Counted from the stretch's first letter, positions 16,603-24,929 are shown. The stretch: 64,000 nt of DNA from Nocardioides sp. SYSU D00038 (GCF_016924665.1 NZ_JAFFJT010000018.1:26229-90228); one strand, 5' to 3'. A program made the numbers and translations. Notes: a model not told the origin generated them from the sequence alone.

Positions 16603-17655
16603 ATGGTCCCCCGTGCGCTGCCCGGTCTCTCCCTGCTCGCGGCCGTGGCGGTGGTGGCGGCCACGCTGGTGGCGGCCCCGGCCCAGGCGGGCGGCTACCC
16701 GACCCCGCGCAAGATCGCGTCGCGGTCGGTGGTCTTCGACCTCTACAACGTCAACAACACCCCGGCCGGCTGCACCCCCGACCGGCAGAAGTACCAGGTG
16801 CGCGGCCGGCTGGTCGGCCCCCGCCAGATGGTCAACGGCCACGGTGGCCCCCGGCGGTTCAACGTGCTGGTCCACGACGCCGGCACCGGCGGCTGGTTCT
16901 GGACCCTGCCCGGCCACCCCACGCTCAACTACGCCCGCCAGCTCGCCCGCCAGGGCGAGACCTCACTGGTGATCGACCGGCTCGGCTACGACGCCAGCCC
17001 TCTCGCCGACGGCCGGCGGACCTGCCTGGGTGCGCAGGCGACGATGCTCCACGAGGTCGTGCAGAAGCTCTACTCCGGCACCTACGCCTACACCAGCGGT
17101 CCGGGCGTGCCGCCCCACGCCGCGCGGGTGGTCGTGCACGGGCACGGCACCGGCGCCGCGATCGCCCAGCTCGAGGCCGCCCACTGGGACGACACCCACG
17201 GCCTGGTGCTGATGTCGTGGTCGGCGGGCGACGCCTCCCCGACGGCCGCGGCCGAGTCGCGGCGCCAGGCCGCGGCCTGCCGCCGGGGCGGCTACGCGCC
17301 GTTCGGAGTCGACGACGCGGCGTACCGGTCGCTGCTCTTCGCCGCCGCCCCTGCCGCGGTGCAGCGGGCCGCCTCCGCCCGGCGCAACCCGACGCCCTGC
17401 GGCGACGTCTCGACCCTCGCCGCGACCACCCTCGCCACGGCGTACGGCGCGGGGAAGGTCAAGGTGCCCACGCTGCGGCTCCTCGGCGCGCGGGACGCGC
17501 TGGTCCGCGGCCGTGCCGCCCAGGGCGGCAAGGGGTTCGCGCGCGGCACCTCGGTCACCACCCGCGTGGTGGCCGGAGCCGGCAGCGCGCTGCCGCTGGA
17601 GCCCTCGGCGCCCGCCACCCGGGCCGCCGTGCTGGCCTGGCTGCGCTCGCGCTGA
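16603..17655 (+). CDS. Secreted alpha/beta-hydrolase-fold protein lacking the nucleophile and catalytic histidine
   Basis: The 350-residue precursor has a signal peptide (1-29, cleavage after APAQA). The mature part reads as an alpha/beta hydrolase: FNVLVHDAGTGGWFW at the oxyanion strand, a lid, VVVHGHGTGAAIAQLEA at the nucleophile elbow, and PTLRLLGARDALV with the usual acid (Asp298). At the elbow, GxSxG is replaced by G-H-G-T-G, with Gly182 at the serine position. The motif normally reading GAGHALPLE is GAGSALPLE, with Ser328 in place of His. Two of three catalytic residues are thus missing, which argues for a non-enzymatic exported protein. The start sits 7 nt after a TAAATT box. Confidence 0.75.
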   Translation: MVPRALPGLSLLAAVAVVAATLVAAPAQAGGYPTPRKIASRSVVFDLYNVNNTPAGCTPDRQKYQVRGRLVGPRQMVNGHGGPRRFNVLVHDAGTGGWFWTLPGHPTLNYARQLARQGETSLVIDRLGYDASPLADGRRTCLGAQATMLHEVVQKLYSGTYAYTSGPGVPPHAARVVVHGHGTGAAIAQLEAAHWDDTHGLVLMSWSAGDASPTAAAESRRQAAACRRGGYAPFGVDDAAYRSLLFAAAPAAVQRAASARRNPTPCGDVSTLAATTLATAYGAGKVKVPTLRLLGARDALVRGRAAQGGKGFARGTSVTTRVVAGAGSALPLEPSAPATRAAVLAWLRSR

Positions 17656-17671
17656 TCGGGCGCCCCAGGTG

Positions 17672-17733
17672 CGTCGAGTGACGCGTTGAGGTCGTGTTCC
17701 GGGTCGATTCACGACACGGACCGTCACTTGACG
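17672..17733. terminator. Two-tier hairpin in a convergent gap
   Basis: CGTCGAGTGACG (17672-17683) pairs with CGTCACTTGACG (17722-17733), 12 bp with one G-U pair. Inside, GTCGTG (17691-17696) pairs with CACGAC (17710-17715) around a 13-nt loop. It fills most of the 80-bp gap between the secreted hydrolase-like gene and the convergent hydrolase ending at 17736. A bidirectional terminator is likely; no U-tract. Confidence 0.6.
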
Positions 17734-17735
17734 AA

Positions 17736-18647
17736 TCAGTCCGCCGCCAGGTGCCGCGTGAGGAACGCGACCTGGTGGGCCAGGGCGGGCTCGAACCAGT
17801 CCTTGCCGGGCCAGACGTCGAAGTGGTCGCAGGGGTAGTGGCGCACCTCGGCACGGGCCGCGAACGCGACCTTCGCCGCCGCGTGCGGGGGTGCGCTGCG
17901 GTCGAGGTCGCCGATCTGCACCAGCACCGGGCAGGTCACCCGCTTGGCGTCCTGCTTGACCCGGATGGCGCCGAGCTCGAGCCCGACGGCGGCGTCGACC
18001 TCGTTGCGCCAGGTCGGCCCGGCGAGCGCGAGGTAGTCGTCGTAGCAGCCCTCGAGCGTGAGTGCCCCCACCTCGCCGGGGCGGGCCACCACCGGCATCG
18101 TCACCGGTCCGCGTCCGGCCAGCGCGCCCACCCGGCTGCGCACCCCGAGCGCGGTGGAGCGGGCGATCGACGACGGCTTGTGGTGCCGGGTCGCGAGGCG
18201 GCCGGCGGCGAGGCCGTCGACCAGCGGGGTGAGCGAGACGACAGCGGCGACGTCGTCGCGCCCGGCCGCCGCGGTGAGCACGTGACCGCCTGCCAGCGAG
18301 ACGCCCCACAGCACCAGCCGCCGCGGATCGACCCCGGGCAGGGTGGCGGCGTGCGCCATCGCGGCGCGGTAGTCGGCGACCTGCCCGACCACCGAGACCC
18401 GCTGCCGCGGCTGGCCGCCGCTCGCCCCGAACCCGCGGTAGTCGAAGGCCAGCACGTCCAGCCCGGCCTTGGCCAGCCCGACGGCGAACGGCTCGAGACC
18501 GGAGTCCTTGGTGCCGGCCAGGCCGTGCGCCATCACCACCACGGGCCGACCGGCGGGGCCGGCCAGGCCGTCGCCGGCACCGGCGAAGTGCCAGGCGTCC
18601 AGGTCGGCGCCGTCGCCCGTGACGGTCACCTGCTCGTAGGCGCTCAC
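17736..18647 (-). CDS. Alpha/beta hydrolase (dienelactone-hydrolase/esterase-like), third gene of the monooxygenase operon
   Basis: The 303-residue cytoplasmic hydrolase has an HGLAGT oxyanion loop, FDYRGFGASGG, the nucleophile elbow GVSLAGGHV, the acid in LVQIGDLDRSAPP, and the catalytic His in YPCDHFDVWPG. The triad is complete, unlike its neighbour at 16603. The GTG start overlaps the TetR stop by 4 bp (GTGA). In an operon with a flavin monooxygenase, an esterase could cleave esters or lactones made by oxygen insertion, as in LipR beside MymA or in Baeyer-Villiger pathways. That role is inferred from context. Confidence 0.85.
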   Translation of the reverse strand: MSAYEQVTVTGDGADLDAWHFAGAGDGLAGPAGRPVVVMAHGLAGTKDSGLEPFAVGLAKAGLDVLAFDYRGFGASGGQPRQRVSVVGQVADYRAAMAHAATLPGVDPRRLVLWGVSLAGGHVLTAAAGRDDVAAVVSLTPLVDGLAAGRLATRHHKPSSIARSTALGVRSRVGALAGRGPVTMPVVARPGEVGALTLEGCYDDYLALAGPTWRNEVDAAVGLELGAIRVKQDAKRVTCPVLVQIGDLDRSAPPHAAAKVAFAARAEVRHYPCDHFDVWPGKDWFEPALAHQVAFLTRHLAAD

Positions 18648-19255
18648 GCGTCGGTCCTCCCGTAGATCGTCCGCAACCAGACCTGCACCACCGCCGCGAC
18701 CAGCTCCTCGCGCTCCAGCGGCCCGCCGAGCGCGAGCCGCTCGAGCATCCGGTCGTTGAGCTCGAGCAGCACCGAGGCCAGGGCCGCGGCGTCGACGCCG
18801 TCGGGCGCCCGCCCGGCGGCCCGCTCGCCGCGGATCATCTCGGCCACCGGCTCGACGAACGACAGCCGGTCGCTCTCCCACATCTCGCGCACCGCGGGGC
18901 TGGTCGCGCGGGCGTCGAGCATCGCCCGGAACAGGTGCCGGTGCTGCTCCCAGGCCGCGAACAGGCCGCGGATGGTGGCCTCGATGTTCTCCGCCGGCGT
19001 GCCCGCGCCGGTCAGCTCGCCGGTGGCGACGAACGCCTGGTCGTACATGTCCTCCATGAGCGCGGCGACCGCGGCGGCCTTGTTCTCGAAGTAGAAGTAG
19101 AACGCCGACCGGGTCACCCCCGCCGCTCGGGAGATGTCGGCGATCGTGATCGAGTCGAGGCTGCTGTCCTGGAGGTGCTCGTCGAGGGCGTGCAGCAGGG
19201 CCGAACGCCGCCGGTCGCCGTGCGGCCGGCTGGCCTTGTCGCTCTCGGTGGTCAC
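18644..19255 (-). CDS. TetR family regulator, EthR-like
   Basis: The 203-residue protein has an N-terminal HTH (about 20-66: LDSITIADISRAAGVTRSAFYFYFENKAAAVAALM) and a C-terminal domain with FRAMLDARATSPAVREMWES, which resembles the EthR ligand domain. It lies between, and overlaps by 4 bp on both sides, the flavin monooxygenase and the hydrolase. The association of an EthR-like repressor with a flavin monooxygenase recalls ethA-ethR of mycobacteria, although here they are co-directional. The palindrome at 20655 upstream of the monooxygenase is the most likely binding site, giving autoregulation of both arms. Confidence 0.85.
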   Translation of the reverse strand: MTTESDKASRPHGDRRRSALLHALDEHLQDSSLDSITIADISRAAGVTRSAFYFYFENKAAAVAALMEDMYDQAFVATGELTGAGTPAENIEATIRGLFAAWEQHRHLFRAMLDARATSPAVREMWESDRLSFVEPVAEMIRGERAAGRAPDGVDAAALASVLLELNDRMLERLALGGPLEREELVAAVVQVWLRTIYGRTDA

Positions 19256-20583
19256 GACGCCCTCCCCGCCCGACCGGCCCGGGCCATCCCGGCCGGGATC
19301 TCGCGGGCCCGCAGGTCGTGCTCGTAGACGAAGTAGTCGAGCTGCTGGGTGTGCCGGGGCCGGTCGAGCACGTGCCCCATGAACTTCTCGTTGTCGGCGT
19401 CGATCGTGCGCTCCATCTCGGCCGCCGACGGCAGCCGGTAGAGCCCGGTCGCGTACGCCGCCAGCAGCCGGGCCTGCGCCTCCACGAACGGGAACAGCGT
19501 GGGCGTGGCCTGGGCGAACCCCATGAACACCAGGTCCTCGAGCCCCGGCTTGAACATCCGCTTGTAGAGCCGGATGTGGTTGTCGGGTGCGCTGACCAGC
19601 TCGGGGTCGAAGAACGGGAAGGTGATGTTGTAGCCGGTGGCGTAGACGATCACGTCGAAGTCGCTGCTGGTGCCGTCGTCGAAGTGCACGGTGCGACCGT
19701 CGAGGCGGGCGACGTTGCCCTTCGGCGTGATGTCACCCGAGCCGAGCCGGAGCGGGAGCTCCACCGACTGCGTGGGGTGGGCCTCGAAGAACTTGTGGTT
19801 GGGCTTGGGCAGGCCGTAGAGCTCGGGGTTCGACCCGGTCATGAACTGCATCTTCTGCACCAGCTTGCGCTGCCACGACAGCGGCAGGTACGGCGTGGTG
19901 ACGTAGTACTTGTCGGCCGGCAGCCCGTAGGTGTACTTCGGCACGATCCACGCGCTCGAGCGGGTGGAGAGCGTGACCTCGTTCTGCAGCGACCGGCTCG
20001 ACAGCTCCACGGCGATGTCGGCGGCGCTGTTGCCCAGGCCCACGACGAGGATCCGCTTGCCGGTGAAGTCGAGCGGGTCGTGGGGGTCGATGTAGTGGTG
20101 GGAGTGGATCGACTCGCCGGTGAACTCGCCCGGGAAGTCGGCGGTGCGCGGGTCCCAGTGGTGGCCGTTGGCCACGACGAGCAGGTCGAAGCGGCGCCGC
20201 TCGCCCGACTGGAGGTCGAGATCCCAGCCGCCGTCGGGCAGCCGCTCGGCGTGCACGACGCCGTTCTCGAACTCGATGGGGTCGAGCAGGCCGAACGCCT
20301 CGGCGTAGGAGTCGAGGTAGGCCTTGATCTGGGTGTGGTGCGGGAAGTCGGGGTAGTCCTCGGGCATCGGGAAGTCCTTGAAGGACAGCCGGTGCTTGGA
20401 GGTGTCGATGTGCAGCGACCGGTAGGCGCTGGAGTGACCGTTGGGGTTGCCGAACGCCCAGTTGCCGCCGATCCGGTCGGAGGTCTCGAAGCAGGTGTAG
20501 GGCACGCCGTAGTCGCCCAGCATCTTGCCGGCGGTGAGCCCGCTGATGCCCGCTCCGATGACCGCGGTGGTGGGTCTCGCCAT
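19252..20583 (-). CDS. Flavin-containing monooxygenase (FMO / Baeyer-Villiger type)
   Basis: The 443-residue protein starts with the FAD-binding Rossmann motif VIGAGISGLTAG (8-19). The FMO fingerprint FxGxxxHxxxY is present as FTGESIHSHHY, and the NADPH-binding site as VVGLGNSAADIA. IVYATGYNITFPFF is the conserved ATG hinge. These enzymes insert oxygen from O2 into ketones, sulfides or amines with NADPH. The ending Y rather than W of the fingerprint favours the FMO or type II class over classical type I BVMOs. It is first in a three-gene operon with TetR and hydrolase genes, divergent from two SDRs. The substrate is unknown. Confidence 0.9.
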   Translation of the reverse strand: MARPTTAVIGAGISGLTAGKMLGDYGVPYTCFETSDRIGGNWAFGNPNGHSSAYRSLHIDTSKHRLSFKDFPMPEDYPDFPHHTQIKAYLDSYAEAFGLLDPIEFENGVVHAERLPDGGWDLDLQSGERRRFDLLVVANGHHWDPRTADFPGEFTGESIHSHHYIDPHDPLDFTGKRILVVGLGNSAADIAVELSSRSLQNEVTLSTRSSAWIVPKYTYGLPADKYYVTTPYLPLSWQRKLVQKMQFMTGSNPELYGLPKPNHKFFEAHPTQSVELPLRLGSGDITPKGNVARLDGRTVHFDDGTSSDFDVIVYATGYNITFPFFDPELVSAPDNHIRLYKRMFKPGLEDLVFMGFAQATPTLFPFVEAQARLLAAYATGLYRLPSAAEMERTIDADNEKFMGHVLDRPRHTQQLDYFVYEHDLRAREIPAGMARAGRAGRAS

Positions 20584-20639
20584 CTGCTGCTCCTGCTCCC
20601 GATCCGGTGCGGATCGGTCCGGGGGGTGTTGACAGCGCG

Positions 20640-20668
20640 ACGCTAGGCCCTAGGTTGACACGCGTCAA
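20640..20668 (-). promoter_or_regulatory. Promoter of the monooxygenase operon overlapped by palindromes
   Basis: On the minus strand TTGACG (complement of 20663-20668) and TAGCGT (complement of 20640-20645) are spaced by 17 bp, a near-consensus housekeeping promoter 57 bp upstream of the monooxygenase ATG. The -35 box lies in a perfect palindrome TTGAC-N4-GTCAA (20655-20668). A second palindrome, CTAGG-C-CCTAG (20643-20653), lies between the boxes. GTCA-N5-TGAC (20664-20676) extends toward the SDR side. A repressor bound here would block the leftward promoter and probably the divergent one. Confidence 0.65.
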
Positions 20669-20698
20669 TTAGTGACGCGGACCACACGGGAGGGCCGG

Positions 20699-21464
20699 AT
20701 GGCGGAGCAGGACGACGACGGCGGTGGCGCGGCGACCCGGGTCGCGGTGGTCGTGGGCGGGGTCGGGGATCGGGGCGGCGTGCGTCACCGCGCTCCGGGC
20801 CGACGGCTGCCGGGTCGTCTCGGCCGACCTGCCGGGGACTGGCGCGGACGTCGACGTCGACGTCACCGACGAGGACGGCGCCGCCGGGGTCGCGGCGCTG
20901 CTCGACGGCGTCGTGGCCCGCGAGGGCCGGCTCGACGTGGTGGTCAACAGCGCCGGCACGTCGACGCTCGGCCTGGTGGTCGAGCACGACCTCGCCGAGT
21001 GGCGGCGGGTCGTGGACGTGTGCCTCACCGGCGCGTTCCTGGTGCTCAAGCACGCCGGCCGGGTGATCGCCGACGGCGGCGCGATCACCTCCCTCACCTC
21101 GCTCAACGCCCGCCAGCCCGGCACCGGCATGGCGGCGTACTGCTCGGCCAAGGCCGGGCTCGCGATGCTCACCCAGGTCGCCGCGCTCGAGCTGGCCGGC
21201 CGCGGGGTGCGGGTCAACGCGATCTCGCCCGGACTGGTCGTCACGCCGCTGACCGCCCCGGCCCTCGACATCCCCGGCATCGAGGACGACTACCTCGCCA
21301 ACACGCCGCTCGGCCGGGCCGGCACCCCCGAGGAGGTCGCCGACGCCGCGGTGTGGATCAGCCGGGCCGCCTGGCTCACCGGCGAGGTGCTCGACCTCAA
21401 CGGCGGCGCCCACCTGCAGCGGTACCCCGACATCCACGGCCACGTCGCGCGGGCGTTCGGGTGA
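20699..21464 (+). pseudogene. Short-chain dehydrogenase/reductase with an N-terminal frameshift
   Basis: An ATG at 20699 after GGAGGG starts a normal SDR N-terminus (MAEQDD... RVAVVVGG), but this frame runs out of homology at the G-rich stretch about 20757-20767. The rest of the SDR (GSGIGAACVTALRADG, NSAG, Tyr-Lys motif YCSAK, ISPGLVVTPL) continues in another frame to 21464. Adding two bases or removing one in the poly-G tract would restore a Rossmann strand running into a GGSGIG or GGGSGIG loop. Reading only from a GTG at 20724 would give an N-terminus without beta-strand 1. It is either a recent mutation or a sequencing error. The stop overlaps the next gene by 4 bp. Confidence 0.75.
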
Positions 21465-22288
21465 GCAGGGGCACGGAGGTCGCCGGCGCCCAGGCGGTGG
21501 TGACCGGCGGAGGCTCCGGCATCGGGGCCGCGCTGACCCGGGCGCTGGTGGCGGCCGGCGCCTCGGTCGTCTGCGCCGACCTCGACCTCGCCGCCGCCGA
21601 GGCGGTCTCAGCCGCCGCGACCGGCCCGGGCACCGCTCGGGCGGTCGCCCTCGACGTCACCGACGCGGCCGCGGTGCGCGCCGTGGTCGACGACGTCGTG
21701 GCCACCGCCGGTCGGATCGACCTGCTCTTCAACAACGCCGGCATCACCTGGGCCGGTGACACCGAGCTGCTCACGCTCGAGCAGTGGGACGCGATCGTCG
21801 ACGTCAACATCCGCGGCGTGGTGCACGGCGTGCACGCGGCGTACCCCCACCTGGTGCGGCAGCGCCGCGGACACATCGTCAACACCGCGTCGATGGGCGG
21901 CCTGGTGGCGGGCGGACTGATCACCAGCTACTGCATGACCAAGCACGCGGTGGTGGGCCTGTCGCTGGCGCTGCGCAGCGAGGCGGTCGCCCACGGCGTC
22001 GGCGTGCTCGCCGTCTGCCCGGCGGCGGTCGAGACGCCGATCCTCGAGAAAGGCGTGGTCGGCCGCTTCGTCGGCCGCGACTACTACCTATCGGGCCAGG
22101 GCATCAAGACCCCGCTCGACCCGGACGACCTGGCCCGCCAGGTGCTCGACGCCGTACGCCGCGGCGACGCGCTGCTGGTCGCGCCCCGCCGGGCCAGGCT
22201 GACCTGGCTGGTGAGCCGGCTGGCCCCGCGGTGGACCAACGACCAGGCCGCGAGGTTCGTGGCCCGGCAGCGGGCGGCGGCCGGATGA
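21461..22288 (+). CDS. Short-chain dehydrogenase/reductase
   Basis: The 275-residue classical SDR has VVTGGGSGIGAALTRAL (cofactor loop), CADLDLAAAE (an Asp after strand 2, favouring NAD), LFNNAGITWAG, and catalytic Ser with Y-C-M-T-K (NTASMGG ... SYCMTKHAVVG). The longer C-terminal part (LSGQGIKTPLDPDDLARQVL) is common in actinobacterial alcohol- or steroid-type SDRs. The GTG overlaps the preceding SDR stop, and its own stop overlaps the LLM gene by 4 bp. In context it may oxidise an alcohol to the ketone used by the divergent monooxygenase; this is inferred. Confidence 0.88.
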   Translation: MSRGTEVAGAQAVVTGGGSGIGAALTRALVAAGASVVCADLDLAAAEAVSAAATGPGTARAVALDVTDAAAVRAVVDDVVATAGRIDLLFNNAGITWAGDTELLTLEQWDAIVDVNIRGVVHGVHAAYPHLVRQRRGHIVNTASMGGLVAGGLITSYCMTKHAVVGLSLALRSEAVAHGVGVLAVCPAAVETPILEKGVVGRFVGRDYYLSGQGIKTPLDPDDLARQVLDAVRRGDALLVAPRRARLTWLVSRLAPRWTNDQAARFVARQRAAAG

Positions 22289-23382
22289 CCTCGACCACCA
22301 CCGGGCAGCTGCCGGAGCTCGCCTGCTACGGGCTGCCCGGCCACACCGCCTCCCCGCGCGACGTCCTGGCCGAGGCCCGCCGGGCCGAGGAGCTGGGCAT
22401 CGGGTCGGTGTTCCTCTCCGAGCGGTTCAACCTCAAGGACGCCGGGGTGCTGGCGGGCGCCGTGGCCGCCGCGACCGAGCGCACCGGCATCGCGACCGCC
22501 GCCACCAACCACAACACCCGGCACCCGCTGGTGACCGCGACGCTGGCGACCACCGCCTACCGACTCAGCGGCGGCCGCTACGCGCTGGGCCTGGGCCGCG
22601 GCTTCGGCGCGCTGTTCGACGTGATGGGGCTGCCGCAGGTCACCGGCGCCCAGCTCGAGGACGTGATCGGGATCTACCGCAGGCTCTGGCGCGGCGAGAT
22701 GGTGCTCGGCCACGAGGGCCCGGCCGGCAGCTACCCGTTCCTCCACCAGGACTCCTCGTTCGCCGAGGACGTGCCGGTGCTGCTGATGGCGATCGGCGAC
22801 CGGTCGCTCGAGCTGGCCGGCCGGGTGGCCGACGGCGTGGTGCTGCACACCTTCTTCACCGACGAGACCCTGACTCGCGCCGTCGCCACGGTGCGCGCGT
22901 CGGCCGAGCGGGCCGGGCGCGACCCGGCGTCGGTGCGGATCTGGTCGGTGCTCGCCACCGTCGAGGACTCGCTGCCCGAGGAGGCCCGGCAGCGCAAGCT
23001 CGTGGGCCGGCTGGCGACCTACCTCCAGGGCTACGGCGACGTGCTGGTGCGTGCCAACGGCTGGGACCCCGACGTGCTGCGCCGGTTCCGGGAGCACCCG
23101 CTCGTGCAGGGCTACCCCGGCGCCTTCGACGCGATCGGCACGGTCGAGGAGCTGTCCCGGCTGCGCGAGGAGGTGCTGCCCGACGAGTGGCTGGCCGCGG
23201 CCGCCGTCGGCAGCGCGGAGGCCTGCGCCGGCCGGGTGCAGGACCAGCTCGACGCCGGCGCCGACAGCGTGGTGCTGCACGGCGCCACCCCCGACGAGCT
23301 CGCGCCGGTGCTGGCCGCCTGGCGTCGGGTCCGCGACGACGCGCTGGACGAGCTGCCGGTCAACCCCGGGCGGTCGGCGTGA
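22285..23382 (+). CDS. LLM-class flavin or F420-dependent oxidoreductase
   Basis: The 365-residue protein has the luciferase-like TIM-barrel layout: ELACYGLPGHTASPRDVLAEARRAEELGIGSVFLSERFN, IATAATNHNTRHPLVTAT, RYALGLGRGF and VPVLLMAIGDRSLELAGRVADGVVLH. This segment order resembles the F420-dependent group known as the MSMEG_2249-type family, so F420 is the likelier cofactor, but FMN cannot be excluded. It overlaps both neighbours by 4 bp, so it is tightly coupled to the SDR genes. Hydride transfer to an unsaturated or carbonyl intermediate is a plausible role. Confidence 0.85.
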   Translation: MTSTTTGQLPELACYGLPGHTASPRDVLAEARRAEELGIGSVFLSERFNLKDAGVLAGAVAAATERTGIATAATNHNTRHPLVTATLATTAYRLSGGRYALGLGRGFGALFDVMGLPQVTGAQLEDVIGIYRRLWRGEMVLGHEGPAGSYPFLHQDSSFAEDVPVLLMAIGDRSLELAGRVADGVVLHTFFTDETLTRAVATVRASAERAGRDPASVRIWSVLATVEDSLPEEARQRKLVGRLATYLQGYGDVLVRANGWDPDVLRRFREHPLVQGYPGAFDAIGTVEELSRLREEVLPDEWLAAAAVGSAEACAGRVQDQLDAGADSVVLHGATPDELAPVLAAWRRVRDDALDELPVNPGRSA

Positions 23383-24428
23383 GGGCGGGGGTCGTGGCGG
23401 AGGTCGACGGGCTCACCGCCGAGTGGCTCTCGGAGGCACTGGGTGCGCGGGTCGACGCCGTCCGGTGGGAGCCGGTCGGCACCGGCCAGATCGGCAGCGT
23501 CTTCCGCGGCCACCTCGCCGGCCACGCGGTGCCGCCGACGCTGCTCGCCAAGCTGCCCTCGCCCGACCCCGCCACCCGCGAGCTGCTCGCCGGCGCCTAC
23601 CGCGGCGAGGTGCGCTTCTACGCCGACCTCGCCCCCACCGTGGCGGTGCGGGTGCCGGCTTGCTACTACGCGGTGGCCGCCGCCGAGGGCGGCGACTTCA
23701 CGCTGCTGCTCGAGGACCTCGCACCCCGGCGGCAGGGCGACCAGGTCGCCGGCTGCGGCGTCGAGCCGCTCCGTGACGCCGTGGTCAACCTCGCCGGACT
23801 GCACGGACCTCGCTGGTGCGACCCCACCCTGCTCGACGTCGAGGGACTCTCCCTCAGCGGGCCCGACGACGCGGCGATGCTCGCCGACCTCTACGGCCCC
23901 ACCGTCGACCTGTTCGTCGACGGCCGCGAGCACCTGCTCGCCGACGAGGACGTCGCCACCCTGCGCGACTGCGTCGAGGTGACCGCGGCCTGGGTGCTGG
24001 GCCGGGCCGAGCGGTTCGGGCTGGTGCACGGCGACTACCGGCTCGACAACCTGATGTTCCCGCCCGCCGGACACGACGTGGTCGCCGTCGACTGGCAGAC
24101 CCTGTCGCTGGCGCTCCCGGCGCGCGACCTGGCCTACGTCGTCGCCACCAGCCTCGAGCCGGCCACCCGGCGCGCCCACGAGCGGTCGCTGGTGGCGTCG
24201 TACCACCGGGCGCTGGTGGACCACGGCGTCACCGGCTACGACGGCGACACCTGCTGGGACGACTACCGCTGGTCGCTGCTCCAAGGCCCGCTGGTCGCGG
24301 TGTTCGGCTGCGCCTACGGCGCCCGCACCGAGCGCGGGGACCGGATGTTCGCGGCGATGGTCACCCGCTCGTGCGCCGCGATCCGCGACCTGGGGGTGCT
24401 CGACGACCCCTCGCTCGGTCTACGCTGA
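23379..24428 (+). CDS. Aminoglycoside-phosphotransferase-like kinase (APH/ecdysteroid-kinase-like)
   Basis: The 349-residue protein has a kinase-like fold: a VGTGQIGSVFRGHL glycine loop, LLAKLPSP containing the ATP-binding Lys, LLLEDLAPRRQGDQ, the catalytic loop LVHGDYRLDNLMF, and metal-binding VAVDWQTLSLALPARDLAY. Such proteins in catabolic operons often phosphorylate hydroxyl groups of small lipids or steroids, as proposed for the APH domain of ACAD10/11. The GTG at 23379 overlaps the LLM stop by 4 bp; a GTG at 23394 is an alternative start. It closes the rightward operon with the two SDRs and the LLM gene. Confidence 0.85.
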   Translation: MRAGVVAEVDGLTAEWLSEALGARVDAVRWEPVGTGQIGSVFRGHLAGHAVPPTLLAKLPSPDPATRELLAGAYRGEVRFYADLAPTVAVRVPACYYAVAAAEGGDFTLLLEDLAPRRQGDQVAGCGVEPLRDAVVNLAGLHGPRWCDPTLLDVEGLSLSGPDDAAMLADLYGPTVDLFVDGREHLLADEDVATLRDCVEVTAAWVLGRAERFGLVHGDYRLDNLMFPPAGHDVVAVDWQTLSLALPARDLAYVVATSLEPATRRAHERSLVASYHRALVDHGVTGYDGDTCWDDYRWSLLQGPLVAVFGCAYGARTERGDRMFAAMVTRSCAAIRDLGVLDDPSLGLR

Positions 24429-24432
24429 CGGC

Positions 24433-24669
24433 ATGGACGTCACCGAGGCCCCGCGCGCCGGTCACGAGTCGCTGGTCGAGCGGGTGCGTGGCTGGTTCCT
24501 GTCGATGCCGCTGGCCGGGCGGGTGGCGGTCGCGGCGATCCTGCTCGCCACCCTGGTGCTCGTCGTCGTGCAGGTGCTGCTCGGCCTCGACGTCCTGGCC
24601 TCGTCGTCCCTGTGCGGCGCCGACGGCAGCTGCGCGCGGGAGTCGGAGGTCGGCGGCGCCTCCTGGTGA
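24433..24669 (+). CDS. Small single-pass membrane protein
   Basis: The 78-residue protein has a charged N-terminus, one membrane helix (about 28-50: RVAVAAILLATLVLVVVQVLLGL) and a short tail with two cysteines (SLCGADGSCA) that could form a disulfide outside. The ATG lies 6 nt after TACGCT, a leaderless-type -10, and 4 bp after the kinase stop. Function is unknown. Confidence 0.6.
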   Translation: MDVTEAPRAGHESLVERVRGWFLSMPLAGRVAVAAILLATLVLVVVQVLLGLDVLASSSLCGADGSCARESEVGGASW

Positions 24670-24679
24670 CGTGCCGCTC

Positions 24680-24730
24680 GCTGGTTGAGGAGGGACGAAG
24701 TCCTGTCGCGAAACCCGGTGAGCCGAGCGC
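24680..24730 (+). repeat. Interspersed palindromic repeat, copy 1
   Basis: The copy has the family boundaries GCTGGTTGAGG and GCGAAACCCGGTGAGCCGAGCG and a self-complementary apex GGAC-GAA-GTCC. It opens the 663-bp gene-free stretch 24670-25332, which otherwise holds copies 2 and 3 and no supported gene. Confidence 0.75.
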
Positions 24731-24929
24731 CCTCCCTTGCTCGGGACTCGGGTCGCCCCGGTGCTGACTCGGGGCGCCCGCGCGCCTAGCAGGCCGACGC
24801 TCACTGTCAAGGATCCCCTGCGGCGCCTTCGGCGTCCTTGACCGCGAGCCTCGGTCCGCCTGCTGGTACGGCGCACTGCCGGCACTCGCAAGCTCGCGCC
24901 GCCAGCCTGCGCGGGCGCTCGTCCCATCG

